Of a stretch of 64,000 nt of DNA, positions 51,841-60,029 are shown one piece after another. Each line of letters opens with the position of its first letter. The stretch's first letter is position 1. Origin of the DNA: Streptomyces sp. NRRL S-118 (GTDB lineage: Bacteria > Actinomycetota > Actinomycetes > Streptomycetales > Streptomycetaceae); the NCBI RefSeq assembly GCF_000716335.1, contig NZ_KL591004.1, forward strand, positions 184,174-248,173, given 5' to 3'. The notes under the pieces are model-generated. The model was not told where the DNA came from. It saw nothing but the letters and a program-made list of their open reading frames with translations, and did not search any database. A program made the position numbers and the translations under genes.

Positions 51841-53139
51841 GTGAACGGGCGGTACGGCAGGGCCGGCGGCCGGGTGGTGCGGGGCGGGGCGGCGGCGCTG
51901 TGCGCCGCGGCGGTGCTGACCGGGCAGGCATGGGCCGCCGGACAGCCGGGGCCGTACGCCTTCGCCGAAGGCGCCCGGCAGACGCACGGCGCCTCCAGCA
52001 CCAGCGAAGCCCCGCAGCTTGCCGCCGGAGCGACGTACAAGGACAGCATCAAGTCCGGCGAGAAGCTGGTCTACCGGGTCGACCTGGACGCTGATCGCGA
52101 CGCGTACGTCTCGGCGGTGGCGATCCCCCGGGCGGGAGCGAAGGTCGCCTACTCCGACGCGCTCAAGGTCTCCCTGCAGGACCGGGACGGCTACGACTGC
52201 AGCTCCAACGAAAGCCGGTTCGGCTCGGCCGAGTTCCCCCGGCCGCTGGCCGCCTACGCGCACCGGACCATCAAGAAGGACAGCACCTCCTGCCAGGAGG
52301 GCGACTCGTACTACGTGGTCGTCGAGCGGTCCGACGAGGAGACGGCCGCGGGCGAGCCGTGGGACCTGGAGATCCGGCACGAGCTGGAGCCCGGGGTGAA
52401 GTCCGTCGGGCCGACCGCGGCACCGTCCGTCTGGCCGAGCACGTCGCCGTCCCCGCCGGCCGGTGGCCCCCGGGAGCGCAAGGGCGGCACCAGCTTCCAC
52501 GACGCCACCGGCCTCACCGAGGGCGAGTGGACCGACCGGATCGAGCCCGGGCAGTCGCGGTTCTACCGCGTGCCCGTCGACTGGGGGCAGCAGATCTTCG
52601 CCAGCGCCGACCTCGGCAGCTCGACGGGTGACGGCTACGTCGGCAGCGCGCTCGCCATGACGCTGTTCAATCCCATGCAGGGCGTGGTGGCCGGGACCGA
52701 CACCGTCTCGTACACCGGCAAGCAGAAGTCGGCCGCGCTCGATCCGCTGCCACCGGTGCGGTACGAGAACCGCTACGACTCCAGCGACAAGTTCGAGGAC
52801 ATGCGCTTCGCGGGCTGGTACTACCTGCGCGTGAGCCTGAACCCGAAGGTCGGCGAGGAGTTCGGTAAGAAGCCGTACGGACTGACGCTGCGGGTCAACG
52901 TGCGCGGGCAGGCGCAGCAGGGGCCCGCCTACGAGGGGCCCGCCGGGATCTTCGCGGTCACGGACGACGACAAGGAACAGGCGGCCAGTGGGCAGAGCGG
53001 TCCGGAGGCGCAGCGCAGCGCCACCATGAAGGTCGTCGCGGCGGCCGGGATCGGCACCGGGACGGTGCTGGTAGCGGGGCTGGGCGTGTGGACGCTGCTG
53101 GCCCGGCGGCGCGCCGCCGCGTCGGCCGTGTCGTGGTGA
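51841..53139 (+). CDS. Secreted protein with C-terminal membrane anchor, unknown function
   Basis: The 432-residue product has a signal peptide (VVRGGAAALCAAAVLTGQAWA) and a C-terminal helix (VVAAAGIGTGTVLVAGLGVWTLLA) with RRR after it. Between them are two similar halves: both contain a TYKDSI/EWTDRI-like strand followed by Y-R-V-x-V/L-D segments (YRVDLDADRD; YRVPVDWGQQ), which suggests an internal duplication of a beta domain. A Pro/Ser/Thr-rich linker lies in the middle. GGAGGGGAAGCGC precedes GTG 51841. It is convergent with a Ser/Thr kinase gene. I do not recognise a function. Confidence 0.8.
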   Translation: MNGRYGRAGGRVVRGGAAALCAAAVLTGQAWAAGQPGPYAFAEGARQTHGASSTSEAPQLAAGATYKDSIKSGEKLVYRVDLDADRDAYVSAVAIPRAGAKVAYSDALKVSLQDRDGYDCSSNESRFGSAEFPRPLAAYAHRTIKKDSTSCQEGDSYYVVVERSDEETAAGEPWDLEIRHELEPGVKSVGPTAAPSVWPSTSPSPPAGGPRERKGGTSFHDATGLTEGEWTDRIEPGQSRFYRVPVDWGQQIFASADLGSSTGDGYVGSALAMTLFNPMQGVVAGTDTVSYTGKQKSAALDPLPPVRYENRYDSSDKFEDMRFAGWYYLRVSLNPKVGEEFGKKPYGLTLRVNVRGQAQQGPAYEGPAGIFAVTDDDKEQAASGQSGPEAQRSATMKVVAAAGIGTGTVLVAGLGVWTLLARRRAAASAVSW

Positions 53140-53206
53140 GCATGCCCTGAGCCGGCCGGGTCCCTGGGCTCCGGGTCCGGGCCGGGCGGTCGGGCGGCCG
53201 GGCGGC

Positions 53207-54535
53207 TCAGATCCGGGTGAGCGCCCAGATCCCGATCGCGAAACAGACGAGCGCCGTCAGCAGCACCGGGACCGCGACCTTCGGGGGCGGTCCCGGTCGC
53301 TTGTGCGCGACGGGGGCGGGAACCTGTGTGGGCTGGGCGGTGTACTGATGGGTGCGGGGGTCCTGGTGGGGCGCGGGCACCGTGGCGGGTGCGGGTGCGG
53401 GTGCCGGCGAGGGGGGAGCCGCGTGGTGAGCGGGGTGCTGGGGCGGCGGTGCAAGGTGGAAGCTGCCGGTCTCGGACGGGACCGGGAGGGGCGGGGCCGG
53501 TACGGGGGCGGTCCGGGTGGCCTGGGCGGCCTGGGCCGCGGCGGACGTGTCGTGGGGCGCCGCCGTGGGGGCCGGGTGGGGCGCGGGCTGCTGAGGATTC
53601 CCGGGTGCGTCCTGCCGCGCGGGTGCCGGGTCGGCAGGGGGTGCGGCGGACGCGGCTACGGGGCCGTCCGGGCCGAAGCCGGCCGGCAGCGGGCCGAGTT
53701 GGTCGAAGACCTCGACGGGCTCCTCGTCCCCGTCGGCCTCCGGGAGCATCTCGACGGCCGTCGACAGCGCCTTGCGCGCGCCCGTGGCCGTACGGAAGCG
53801 GGCCTGCGGGTCGGGCTGCAGCAGGCCCGCGAGGACCTGCCACAGCGGCTCCGGGATGCCCTGCGGGGCGCCCGGCGTGCCGTACGTGGAGAAGTGCTCC
53901 ACGAGCGCCTGCGAATCGGGCTTCTGCCCCTGGAGCAGATAGAGCGCGACCAGGCCGACGGCGAACAGGTCCGCCGGGAAGTCGGGCTCGGTGCCCATCA
54001 GTTGCTCGGGCGCGAAGTAACCGGGTGTGCCGACCACGTAGTTGGTCTCGGTCAGCCGGGGCTCTCCCTTGCGCATGGAGATGCCGAAGTCGGACAGCCG
54101 CAGATGCGGCCGTCCCGTTCCGGTCGCCTCCAGCAGGATGTTGGCCGGTTTGATGTCGCGGTGCACGACCCCCTCCGCGTGCACCGCGGCCAATCCGGAC
54201 AACAGCTGGTCGAGCAGGGTGCAGACGAAGCGCGGCGGCAACGGCCCGTAGTCACCGATCACATGGGCCAGCGACCCGCCGCTCACCAGGTCCATGGTGA
54301 ACAGCACCTTGTCGTCGTCGGCGGCCCAGCTCGCCGGGGCGAGGACATGCGGGTGATCGATCCTCAGCGCCTGCTCGCGCACGAAGCGGAGCAGCGTGTG
54401 GGCGTCGCTCTGCTGCAGCACCTTGGCCGCGACGTAGCGGCGCCGGCGGTGGTCCCAGGCGCGCCAGACGGCACCCACACCACCCCGCCCGATCGGGTCG
54501 ATCAGCTCGTACCGCCCAGCGAAGACCTCACCCAT
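53207..54535 (-). CDS. Serine/threonine protein kinase, membrane-anchored
   Basis: The 442-residue protein has an N-terminal Hanks-type kinase domain to about residue 275. The P-loop is LIDPIGRGGVGAVWRAWD, the lysine is in YVAAKVL, the catalytic loop is HRDIKPANI, the metal motif is DFG and the P+1 region is GTPGYFAPEQ. A long Pro/Ala/His-rich linker leads to one C-terminal helix (VPVLLTALVCFAIGIWALT). All catalytic residues are present, unlike the pseudokinase at 26428. No sensor domain lies outside the membrane. It follows the regulator gene at 54569 by 33 bp. Confidence 0.93.
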   Translation of the reverse strand: MGEVFAGRYELIDPIGRGGVGAVWRAWDHRRRRYVAAKVLQQSDAHTLLRFVREQALRIDHPHVLAPASWAADDDKVLFTMDLVSGGSLAHVIGDYGPLPPRFVCTLLDQLLSGLAAVHAEGVVHRDIKPANILLEATGTGRPHLRLSDFGISMRKGEPRLTETNYVVGTPGYFAPEQLMGTEPDFPADLFAVGLVALYLLQGQKPDSQALVEHFSTYGTPGAPQGIPEPLWQVLAGLLQPDPQARFRTATGARKALSTAVEMLPEADGDEEPVEVFDQLGPLPAGFGPDGPVAASAAPPADPAPARQDAPGNPQQPAPHPAPTAAPHDTSAAAQAAQATRTAPVPAPPLPVPSETGSFHLAPPPQHPAHHAAPPSPAPAPAPATVPAPHQDPRTHQYTAQPTQVPAPVAHKRPGPPPKVAVPVLLTALVCFAIGIWALTRI

Positions 54536-54568
54536 CGGTTGCGCCGCTCCCCGTCCGTCCGCCTGAAC

Positions 54569-55117
54569 TCAGCTCTGGTGCGACTCGTAGTGGGCGACCG
54601 CGTCCGCGGTGCGCCCCGCGCCGTACACCCTGAGGAACTCTGCCAGCTCGGGGTGCGTCGGGGCGAGCGAGTCGGCCGCATCGATGATGTCGCCGGCCGC
54701 CGAGACCGAGCGCAGCAACGACTGGATCTCCCGGACCACGCGCTTGACGGTCGGGGCGCCGGAGCTGGCGGTGGTCTGGCTGGAACCGGTGAGCACCGAA
54801 CCGCCCTGGGACTTCTTGATCTCGTCCATCCGGTCGGTGGCCTCGGCCGCGCTGACGCTGCCGTCGGCGACCTGGCTCGCCAGCTCCTGGAGGGCCTGGA
54901 CACGCTGCACCACGGCAGGGTTGCCGATCTTGGCGCGCTGACCGCTCATCAGCTGGGAGAGCATCGGCGCCGACAGTCCGAGCACCGCCGCGAGACGGGC
55001 CTGGTTGAGGCCCAGATCGTCGATGAGCCGGCGGAAGAGCGCCCCCAACGGCTCCCCGTACCAACTGCGCTGAAGCTCTCTGGCTCTCGCGGTCGCTTCC
55101 TGCTGTGCTGCATCCAT
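54569..55117 (-). CDS. XRE-type helix-turn-helix DNA-binding protein
   Basis: The 182-residue protein has a helix-turn-helix near residues 35-60 (LIDDLGLNQARLAAVLGLSA, then PMLSQLMSGQR), followed by a helical region and a C-terminal low-complexity to coiled segment. The ATG at 55117 has GGGGAGACGCA just upstream; open sequence continues to 55252. It lies upstream of the kinase gene on the same strand and is probably cotranscribed. It could be controlled by, or control, that kinase, but this is only inferred from position. Confidence 0.88.
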   Translation of the reverse strand: MDAAQQEATARARELQRSWYGEPLGALFRRLIDDLGLNQARLAAVLGLSAPMLSQLMSGQRAKIGNPAVVQRVQALQELASQVADGSVSAAEATDRMDEIKKSQGGSVLTGSSQTTASSGAPTVKRVVREIQSLLRSVSAAGDIIDAADSLAPTHPELAEFLRVYGAGRTADAVAHYESHQS

Positions 55118-55266
55118 TGCGTCTCCCCATCGCTTCGGTTCGCTGCTGCGAACCTCGCCCAGCATCTTACGGAGAGTGGTCGCCTCCGGGGAGTCCCAAT
55201 CCTTTTGCGGGACACCCCCTGGTAACCGGTACTCTGGTCTGCGGCACGGCACCCTGTGGCCGTCCC

Positions 55267-55339
55267 GGGGCCTTAGCTCAGTTGGTAGAGCGCTGTCTTT
55301 GCATGGCAGATGTCAGGGGTTCGACTCCCCTAGGCTCCA
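55267..55339 (+). tRNA. tRNA-Ala (TGC)
   Basis: The 73-base cloverleaf has acceptor arms GGGGCCT and AGGCTCC (one G-T pair), anticodon TGC at 55300-55302 and T-arm GGGGTTCGACTCCCC. The CCA end is not encoded. It reads divergently from the regulator gene. Confidence 0.98.
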
Positions 55340-55346
55340 CACCCGG

Positions 55347-55388
55347 ACACCCCTCCGATCTGCGGAAACGCTGTCGGAGGGGTGTTTT
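55347..55388 (+). terminator. Terminator after tRNA-Ala
   Basis: A perfect 12-bp stem (55347-55358 with 55374-55385) with a 15-base loop is followed by TTT. It starts eight bases after the tRNA. Confidence 0.8.
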
Positions 55389-55828
55389 GCGTCCGTCCTG
55401 TGCCCGCCCTGCGGATCCCCGTCCGCCCCCCGTCCCTTCCCCCGGCCGATCTCCTGGTTCCCGTCCGGCGGGCAGGAGCTGCGGAACCGGTACCGCCCGG
55501 GAGGCCCGCGGAGGACATCCGTGCCCGCCCGGGTCGCTGAGCCGCCGGATCGGCCGCGCCACCGGTCAGCTCGTCCACCAGCGCGGCCGCCGCGCGGCAG
55601 CGGGAGCGCCTCCGCGTACATCGCGCGGTCGTCGAGCGGGAGCGGCGGGGGTGCGTGCGGGACGAGTACCCGGCGGACCTCCCGGCCTGAACCGCCTGCG
55701 TGGGGGCGCGACGGCTGCCGGCTTTGCTGGCGTACAGCTTCGTCCCCCGGACCGCCCCGAGAGCCCGGCCGGACCGCTTCCGAGGCCCCTCACCTGCGCG
55801 AACGCGGTGAGGGGTCCGCTCGCGGGGA
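55389..55828. other. Gene-free GC-rich stretch after tRNA-Ala
   Basis: This 440-bp region lies between the tRNA-Ala terminator and the nitroreductase stop. Open frames cross it on both strands but none has a good start and family match. On the minus strand two neighbouring frames around 55575-55680 look protein-like in turn and could be a frameshifted remnant of a small gene. I can support nothing firmer. Confidence 0.3.
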
Positions 55829-56464
55829 TCAGGCGGTCCGGAAGACCTCCTCGAAGGCCAGGCGCGGGGCCCGGGGGCGGAAGGCGTCCGGGGCGGGGCG
55901 GCCGACGTTCGCCACCACCAGGGCACGGTGGCGGCCGTCCGGGAAGAACTCCGCGGTGACGGCTTCGGCGTCGAACCCCGACATCGGCCCGACGGCCAGG
56001 CCGGCCGCCCGTACGCCCACGATGAAGTAGGCGATCTGCAGCGCGGCGTTCAGCACGGCGGCGTCGTGGCGCGGCCCGTCGTCGGTGAAGAGCTCGCGTG
56101 CGTCCGGGACATGGGGTGCGACCTTGGGCAGCTGTTCGTGGAAGTGCAGGTCGGCGGCGAGGACGACGACCAGGGGAGCCTGTCGCGTCTTGACCCGGTT
56201 GCCCGGCGCCATGTGTTCGACCAGCCGCGCCCGCGCCTCGGCGCTGCGAACCAGTACTCCGCGCAGCGGCTGGCTGTTCAGTGAGGTCGGCCCGTACTTG
56301 ATCAGCTCGTGGATCGCGGCGATCTGCTCGTCGCGCACCGGCTCGTCCGTGTACGCGTGGGCCGTGTGCGCCTGCCGGAACAGCAGGTCCTGGGCCTCGG
56401 GGGTCAGCGCAGGGGCGACAGTCGCGTCGGATGCGGCGGAAGTGGGGGGAATCGTGGAAGTCAC
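55829..56464 (-). CDS. Nitroreductase-family protein resembling malonic semialdehyde reductase RutE/HadB
   Basis: The 211-residue FMN-dependent oxidoreductase resembles the RutE/HadB branch. The N-terminal part has FRQAHTAHAYTDEPVRDEQI and IKYGPTSLNSQPLRG; further on are APGNRVKTRQAPLVVV, VGPMSGFDAEAVTAEFF and the C-terminal PRLAFEEVF, all as in RutE. RutE reduces malonic semialdehyde in pyrimidine breakdown, but no other rut gene is nearby, so another substrate is possible. It is a single gene on the minus strand with a 244-bp upstream region. Confidence 0.88.
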   Translation of the reverse strand: MTSTIPPTSAASDATVAPALTPEAQDLLFRQAHTAHAYTDEPVRDEQIAAIHELIKYGPTSLNSQPLRGVLVRSAEARARLVEHMAPGNRVKTRQAPLVVVLAADLHFHEQLPKVAPHVPDARELFTDDGPRHDAAVLNAALQIAYFIVGVRAAGLAVGPMSGFDAEAVTAEFFPDGRHRALVVANVGRPAPDAFRPRAPRLAFEEVFRTA

Positions 56465-56708
56465 GCCACTCCTCTAGTACGGCGCGGAGTGGGGGCGCCA
56501 CTTCTGTTACGCCACACGAGTGCTGTTCATCGGAAGATCCGCGCGGCGGCGGTGGAGGTCCTCGCGTTCTCGAGATGCGTACACATCATGAGGAAGGTAT
56601 GTAGATCGCCCAACCCGGTCAGCAGCTCACCCGCTGACCCGCTCACCCGCTTGCACGCCGTCTCGAACCGATATCGACCAGCAGGAACCGACACGAAAGC
56701 GAGGGGCC
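56465..56708. promoter_or_regulatory. Divergent upstream region of nitroreductase and small-protein genes
   Basis: This 244-bp region separates two divergent genes. It falls to lower GC at 56575-56615, with partly symmetric TACACAT and TATGTAGA segments that could be an operator (imperfect). A 9-codon frame, MRTHHEEGM, spans 56575-56604, but has no good ribosome binding site. Promoters are probably here but were not resolved. Confidence 0.35.
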
Positions 56709-57038
56709 ATGGCCGCCGTCGAAGTCACCCGCGTCTGGACCGCCTTCCTCTCCCTCCTGACCGCCCTCCTCGCCGCACTCGGCTTCCGCCACGGCACGAC
56801 GACCGCGACCGCGGTCCCCGCCGCCCGGCCGGAGCAGCCCGCCGCGCCCGCGCCGGCCCCCGCTCCGGTGCCCGTACCGCGCAAGGCGTCCGTGCGGGAC
56901 CGGTCGCTGCCGCCCACGATCAAGCAGCGCATCCGCGCCGAGGCGCACGGATCATCGCCCTCCGTGCGCCACCTGCCGTCCGCCGCTGCCGCGGAGCCCG
57001 CCCCGACCGAGCTCCCCGACCTGGCGCTCGCCGCCTGA
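56709..57038 (+). CDS. Small Streptomyces protein with N-terminal hydrophobic segment (possibly DUF6344)
   Basis: The 109-residue product has a hydrophobic segment at residues 9-25 (WTAFLSLLTALLAALGF), a Pro/Ala-rich stretch and a conserved-looking part, SVRDRSLPPTIKQRIRAEAHG. ATG 56709 follows CGAGGGGCC. This pattern resembles a Streptomyces family I know as DUF6344, from memory only. It converges on the DUF5324-type gene 11 bp away. No function can be given. Confidence 0.65.
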   Translation: MAAVEVTRVWTAFLSLLTALLAALGFRHGTTTATAVPAARPEQPAAPAPAPAPVPVPRKASVRDRSLPPTIKQRIRAEAHGSSPSVRHLPSAAAAEPAPTELPDLALAA

Positions 57039-57049
57039 GGCGTCGCGGC

Positions 57050-57745
57050 CTACGGCCGGTCCTCGCCGTTCGGCGAATCGGTTTCCGCCTCGGCCTGCTT
57101 GGCCTCCACCTCGGGGTCCAGGGTTCCGGCACTGCCGTCGACCGACGTCAGCGGAGTCCGCTCGGAGACCTCCGTGGCAGCCGGCGGTTCGACCAGCCAG
57201 TCCGGGTTGGCCTGCTTGTCCCACCACTTCCACGCGGCGAACGCCGCACCCGCCAGGACGCCCACCACCGCCATCCCCTTGGCGACACGCCCGGCCCGCG
57301 CCCGGCGCTCATGCTTCCTGACGATCCGCCGGATGTCCTTCGCCGTCACCTGACCGCGCAGGGCCGCCACTGCGGCGGCCGAGCGGTGCACCGCCTCCAT
57401 GCCCACGGGCTGGGCGGCGGCCATTGCCTTCTCCATCCGGGGCGCGGTGTACTCCGCCGCCTGACGCGCCGCCCGGCGGGTCTGCACCACCGCACGGTGC
57501 GCGGCCTTGTCGAGCTTCGGCGGCACATGCGGCGCCACCATCGTGTCGTACTGGGTGCGAGCCTGCGTCCGCGCCTGATGCGCGACGCTCGAGACCTTGG
57601 GCGCGACCCTGACGCGCGCTTCGTTCGCGTAGTGCACGGCTGTGTCCTTCGCCGTGCTCGCGTAGGGCGCCACCACTTCCGCGGCATGCCGCACGCTGTC
57701 CATTGCCGTATCGGTCGCGGCGCGCACGCCGTCCTTGCGGGTCAC
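57050..57745 (-). CDS. DUF5324-type protein with C-terminal region spanning a membrane helix
   Basis: The 231-residue protein has an Ala-rich helical N-terminal two thirds with heptad-like Val/Ala spacing (TDTAMDSVRHAAEVVAPYAS and similar), a hydrophobic helix near residue 170 (VAKGMAVVGVLAGAAFAAWKWW) and an acidic tail. This matches Streptomyces DUF5324 proteins. The GTG at 57745 has GAGGAGGAGGATCCT upstream, better than the in-frame starts to 57832. Function is unknown. It is divergent from the cyclophilin gene. Confidence 0.8.
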   Translation of the reverse strand: MTRKDGVRAATDTAMDSVRHAAEVVAPYASTAKDTAVHYANEARVRVAPKVSSVAHQARTQARTQYDTMVAPHVPPKLDKAAHRAVVQTRRAARQAAEYTAPRMEKAMAAAQPVGMEAVHRSAAAVAALRGQVTAKDIRRIVRKHERRARAGRVAKGMAVVGVLAGAAFAAWKWWDKQANPDWLVEPPAATEVSERTPLTSVDGSAGTLDPEVEAKQAEAETDSPNGEDRP

Positions 57746-57905
57746 AGGATCCTCCTCCTCGGTGGCGGGGCGGGTCGGTATTCGCCTTTCCGTCCTGTTT
57801 GAAATCATGCCTGCCGCTGTGCCGCTCGGCATGCGGTACGGGCATCCGGGGCATCGGCCGTGGGAGGATCGGGGTACGTCAGCGCAGACTTACGGAAGGC
57901 ACGCC

Positions 57906-58439
57906 GTGGCCGAGCAGCTTTACGCCACCCTGAAGACCACCATGGGCGACATCGCGATCCGGCTCCTGCCGTATCACGCCCCGAAGACGGTCAGGAACTT
58001 CGTGGAGCTCGCCAAGGGCGAGCGCGAGTGGGTCCACCCCGCGACCGGCGTGAAGTCCACGGACCCCCTGTACGACGGCACGGTCTTCCACCGCGTGATC
58101 AGCGGCTTCATGATCCAGGCCGGCGACCCCCTCGGCAACGGCACGGGCGGCCCCGGCTACGAGTTCGGCGACGAGTTCCACCCGGAGCTGCACTTCACCA
58201 AGCCGTACCTGGTGGCCATGGCCAACGCCGGCCCGGGCACCAACGGCTCGCAGTTCTTCATCACCGTCGCGCCGACCACCTGGCTCACCGGCAAGCACAC
58301 GATCTTCGGCGAGGTCGCCGACGAGGCCGGCAAGCGGGTCGTGGACGCGATCGCCGCCACCGAGACCAACCCCCGTACGGACCGCCCGGTCCAGGACGTG
58401 GTCATCGAGTCGGTGGAGATCGAGTCCCGCAAGAGCTGA
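57906..58439 (+). CDS. Cyclophilin-type peptidyl-prolyl cis-trans isomerase
   Basis: The 177-residue cytoplasmic cyclophilin has the catalytic Arg and Phe in FHRVISGFMIQAGDP, the segment GTNGSQFFITV and the His in GKHTIFGEV. It catalyses proline isomerisation in protein folding. GTG 57906 has GGAAGG at 57895-57900. A hairpin terminator follows. The position next to the rhomboid gene is conserved in Streptomyces near crgA. Confidence 0.95.
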   Translation: MAEQLYATLKTTMGDIAIRLLPYHAPKTVRNFVELAKGEREWVHPATGVKSTDPLYDGTVFHRVISGFMIQAGDPLGNGTGGPGYEFGDEFHPELHFTKPYLVAMANAGPGTNGSQFFITVAPTTWLTGKHTIFGEVADEAGKRVVDAIAATETNPRTDRPVQDVVIESVEIESRKS

Positions 58440-58451
58440 GCGGGCACTTTT

Positions 58452-58483
58452 CGCCCCGTCCGTCCGTCAGGATGGACGGGGCG
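58452..58483 (+). terminator. Terminator after cyclophilin gene
   Basis: A 10-bp perfect stem (58452-58461 with 58474-58483) with a 12-base loop starts 13 bp after the stop codon. The rhomboid gene starts 22 bp later, so read-through is possible. Confidence 0.6.
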
Positions 58484-58504
58484 TCGCGTTGAGAGGGGAA
58501 CCCC

Positions 58505-59368
58505 ATGGAGCAGGCGCAGGCGCCGCAGTGCTACCGCCACCCGGGCGTGGAGACCGGTATCCGGTGCACCCGCTGCGAGCGGCCGATCTGCACGGACTGC
58601 ATGGTCGACGCCTCGGTCGGCTTCCAGTGCCCGGACTGCGTACGGAACGGGTCGGGCACGGGACACGCGCCGTCCGCGAACCAGCCGCGCACGGTCGCGG
58701 GCGGCCGGATCACCGGCGGAGATCCGCAGCTGATCACGAAGATCATCATCGCCGTCAATCTGGCGGTGTTCTTCGCCGTGCTGGCCGTACCGCAGCTCGA
58801 CGACCGGCTCTCCCTGGTCGGGCTCGCCTACGATCCGCAGCTCGGCGAGGTGGTCGGCATCGCGGACGGCGAGTGGTACCGGCTGCTGACGTCCGCGTTC
58901 CTGCACCAGGCGATCTGGCACATCGGCTTCAACATGCTCGGGGTGTGGTGGCTGGGCGGGCCGCTGGAGGCGGCGCTCGGACGGGCCCGCTACCTGGCGC
59001 TGTACCTGCTCTCGGCGCTCGCCGGCAGCGCCTTCACCTATCTGATCGCCGCGCAGAACCAGCCGTCCCTCGGTGCCTCCGGCGCGGTCTTCGGCCTGCT
59101 GGGTGCGACGGTGGTGCTGGTGCGGCGGCTCAAGTACGACATGCGCCCGGTGATGGCACTGCTCGTACTGAACCTCGTCCTCACCTTCTTCTGGGAGGGC
59201 ATCGCCTGGCAGGCGCACATCGGCGGCCTCATCGCGGGCGCGGTCATCGCGTACGGGATGGTCGGCGGCTCCCGCGAGCGACGGGCCGTCATGCAGTGGG
59301 GGGCCTGTGGGCTGGTGCTCGCCCTGTCCCTGGTGACTGTCGTTGTGAGGACCGTCGCGCTCAGCTGA
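58505..59368 (+). CDS. Rhomboid family intramembrane serine protease with N-terminal zinc finger
   Basis: The 287-residue protease has a Cys/His-rich N-terminus (CYRHPGVETGIRCTRCERPIC ... CPDC), likely a zinc-binding B-box-like domain. The six-helix rhomboid core has the helix 2 motif HQAIWHIGFNM, the serine in SLGASGAVFGLLG and the catalytic His in AHIGGLIAG. Actinobacterial rhomboids often have such a zinc finger. ATG 58505 follows GAGAGGGGAACCCC. Substrates are unknown. Confidence 0.94.
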   Translation: MEQAQAPQCYRHPGVETGIRCTRCERPICTDCMVDASVGFQCPDCVRNGSGTGHAPSANQPRTVAGGRITGGDPQLITKIIIAVNLAVFFAVLAVPQLDDRLSLVGLAYDPQLGEVVGIADGEWYRLLTSAFLHQAIWHIGFNMLGVWWLGGPLEAALGRARYLALYLLSALAGSAFTYLIAAQNQPSLGASGAVFGLLGATVVLVRRLKYDMRPVMALLVLNLVLTFFWEGIAWQAHIGGLIAGAVIAYGMVGGSRERRAVMQWGACGLVLALSLVTVVVRTVALS

Positions 59369-59397
59369 GCGGGGTTTTTCCCCAGCGTTGTCCACAG

Positions 59398-59406
59398 CGC
59401 GTCGCG
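59398..59406 (+). promoter_or_regulatory. DnaA box (TTGTCCACA) near crgA
   Basis: This is a perfect Streptomyces-type DnaA 9-mer, part of a group of three in 171 bp, about 18.5 kb right of oriC. Confidence 0.6.
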
Positions 59407-59514
59407 GTTCCTGCGCGCCGGGTGGGGAACACCTGTACCCACAGCTCTGACCTGCGGAGATGCGGAAGCGGCGTGAGAGGCGCCGCAGTCACATCGGCGT
59501 CAACACCGTGTGGG

Positions 59515-59568
59515 TTATCCACAGATCGTCTGACCTTTTCCACGGCCTGTACACAACGCTGTGGATAA
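59515..59568. promoter_or_regulatory. Pair of inverted DnaA boxes near crgA
   Basis: TTATCCACA lies at 59515-59523 on the plus strand and on the minus strand at 59560-59568. The two face each other with 36 bp between them. Confidence 0.6.
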
Positions 59569-59612
59569 CCTCAGGGCACGGCTTGACGGCTACCGCGAAG
59601 GCTGCCTCGACG

Positions 59613-59870
59613 TCACTTCCACTGCGTGGAGACGCCGAAGCCGCCGGCGATGAAGCCGAACCCGACCACGATGTTCCAGTTCGAGAGCGACTTGATCGGC
59701 AGCGAGCCGTCGGTGACGTAGAAGACGACGATCCAGGCCAGCCCGATGGCGAAGAGAGCCAGCATCACGGGCGCCACCCAGCTGCGGTTGGTCAGCTTGA
59801 TGGCGGTCGCCTGCTTCGCGGCCGGCGGCGGCGTGAAGTCGGCCTTCTTGCGGATACGTGACTTCGGCAC
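59613..59870 (-). CDS. crgA: Cell division protein CrgA
   Basis: The 85-residue protein starts [16 protein letters not shown], followed by two membrane helices ([22 protein letters not shown] and [15 protein letters not shown]). CrgA inhibits FtsZ ring formation in Streptomyces aerial hyphae and coordinates septation. The ATG at 59870 is followed upstream by the divergent DUF881 gene. The 3' side abuts the DnaA-box-rich region. Confidence 0.97.
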   Translation of the reverse strand: MPKSRIRKKADFTPPPAAKQATAIKLTNRSWVAPVMLALFAIGLAWIVVFYVTDGSLPIKSLSNWNIVVGFGFIAGGFGVSTQWK

Positions 59871-60029
59871 GAGGGACTCTCCTGTCGATGCGCTGCGTGA
59901 CCGCGCAGGGAACTGTGGCTGTGTGCTGCGTTTGTGCTGGTGCCGGGGCTGAGGACGAGGGGGACCACTGCTCCGCCCGGGCGTCCGTTAGCGTAGTGCT
60001 TCCTCGGCGCTGAAGGAGATAAGGGTACG

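Larger units (their letters stand above)
59369..59612. promoter_or_regulatory. Box-rich region between rhomboid gene and crgA
   Basis: The 244-bp stretch between two convergent genes contains three perfect DnaA 9-mers (59398, 59515 and 59560), with weaker relatives at 59537 (TTTTCCACG) and 59438 (ACCCACAGC-like). A cluster this dense outside oriC is unusual. A T-run (GGGGTTTTTCCCC at 59381-59393) is a short hairpin that could be a terminator for the rhomboid gene. Confidence 0.6.

Noticed and set aside
55313..55621. 103-codon minus-strand frame ending in WSLGESNP
   Set aside because: Its end is antisense to tRNA-Ala, a well-known annotation artefact of actinobacterial genomes.
56575..56604. 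Nine-codon leader peptide MRTHHEEGM
   Set aside because: No good ribosome binding site, no regulatory codon run and no attenuator hairpin follow it.
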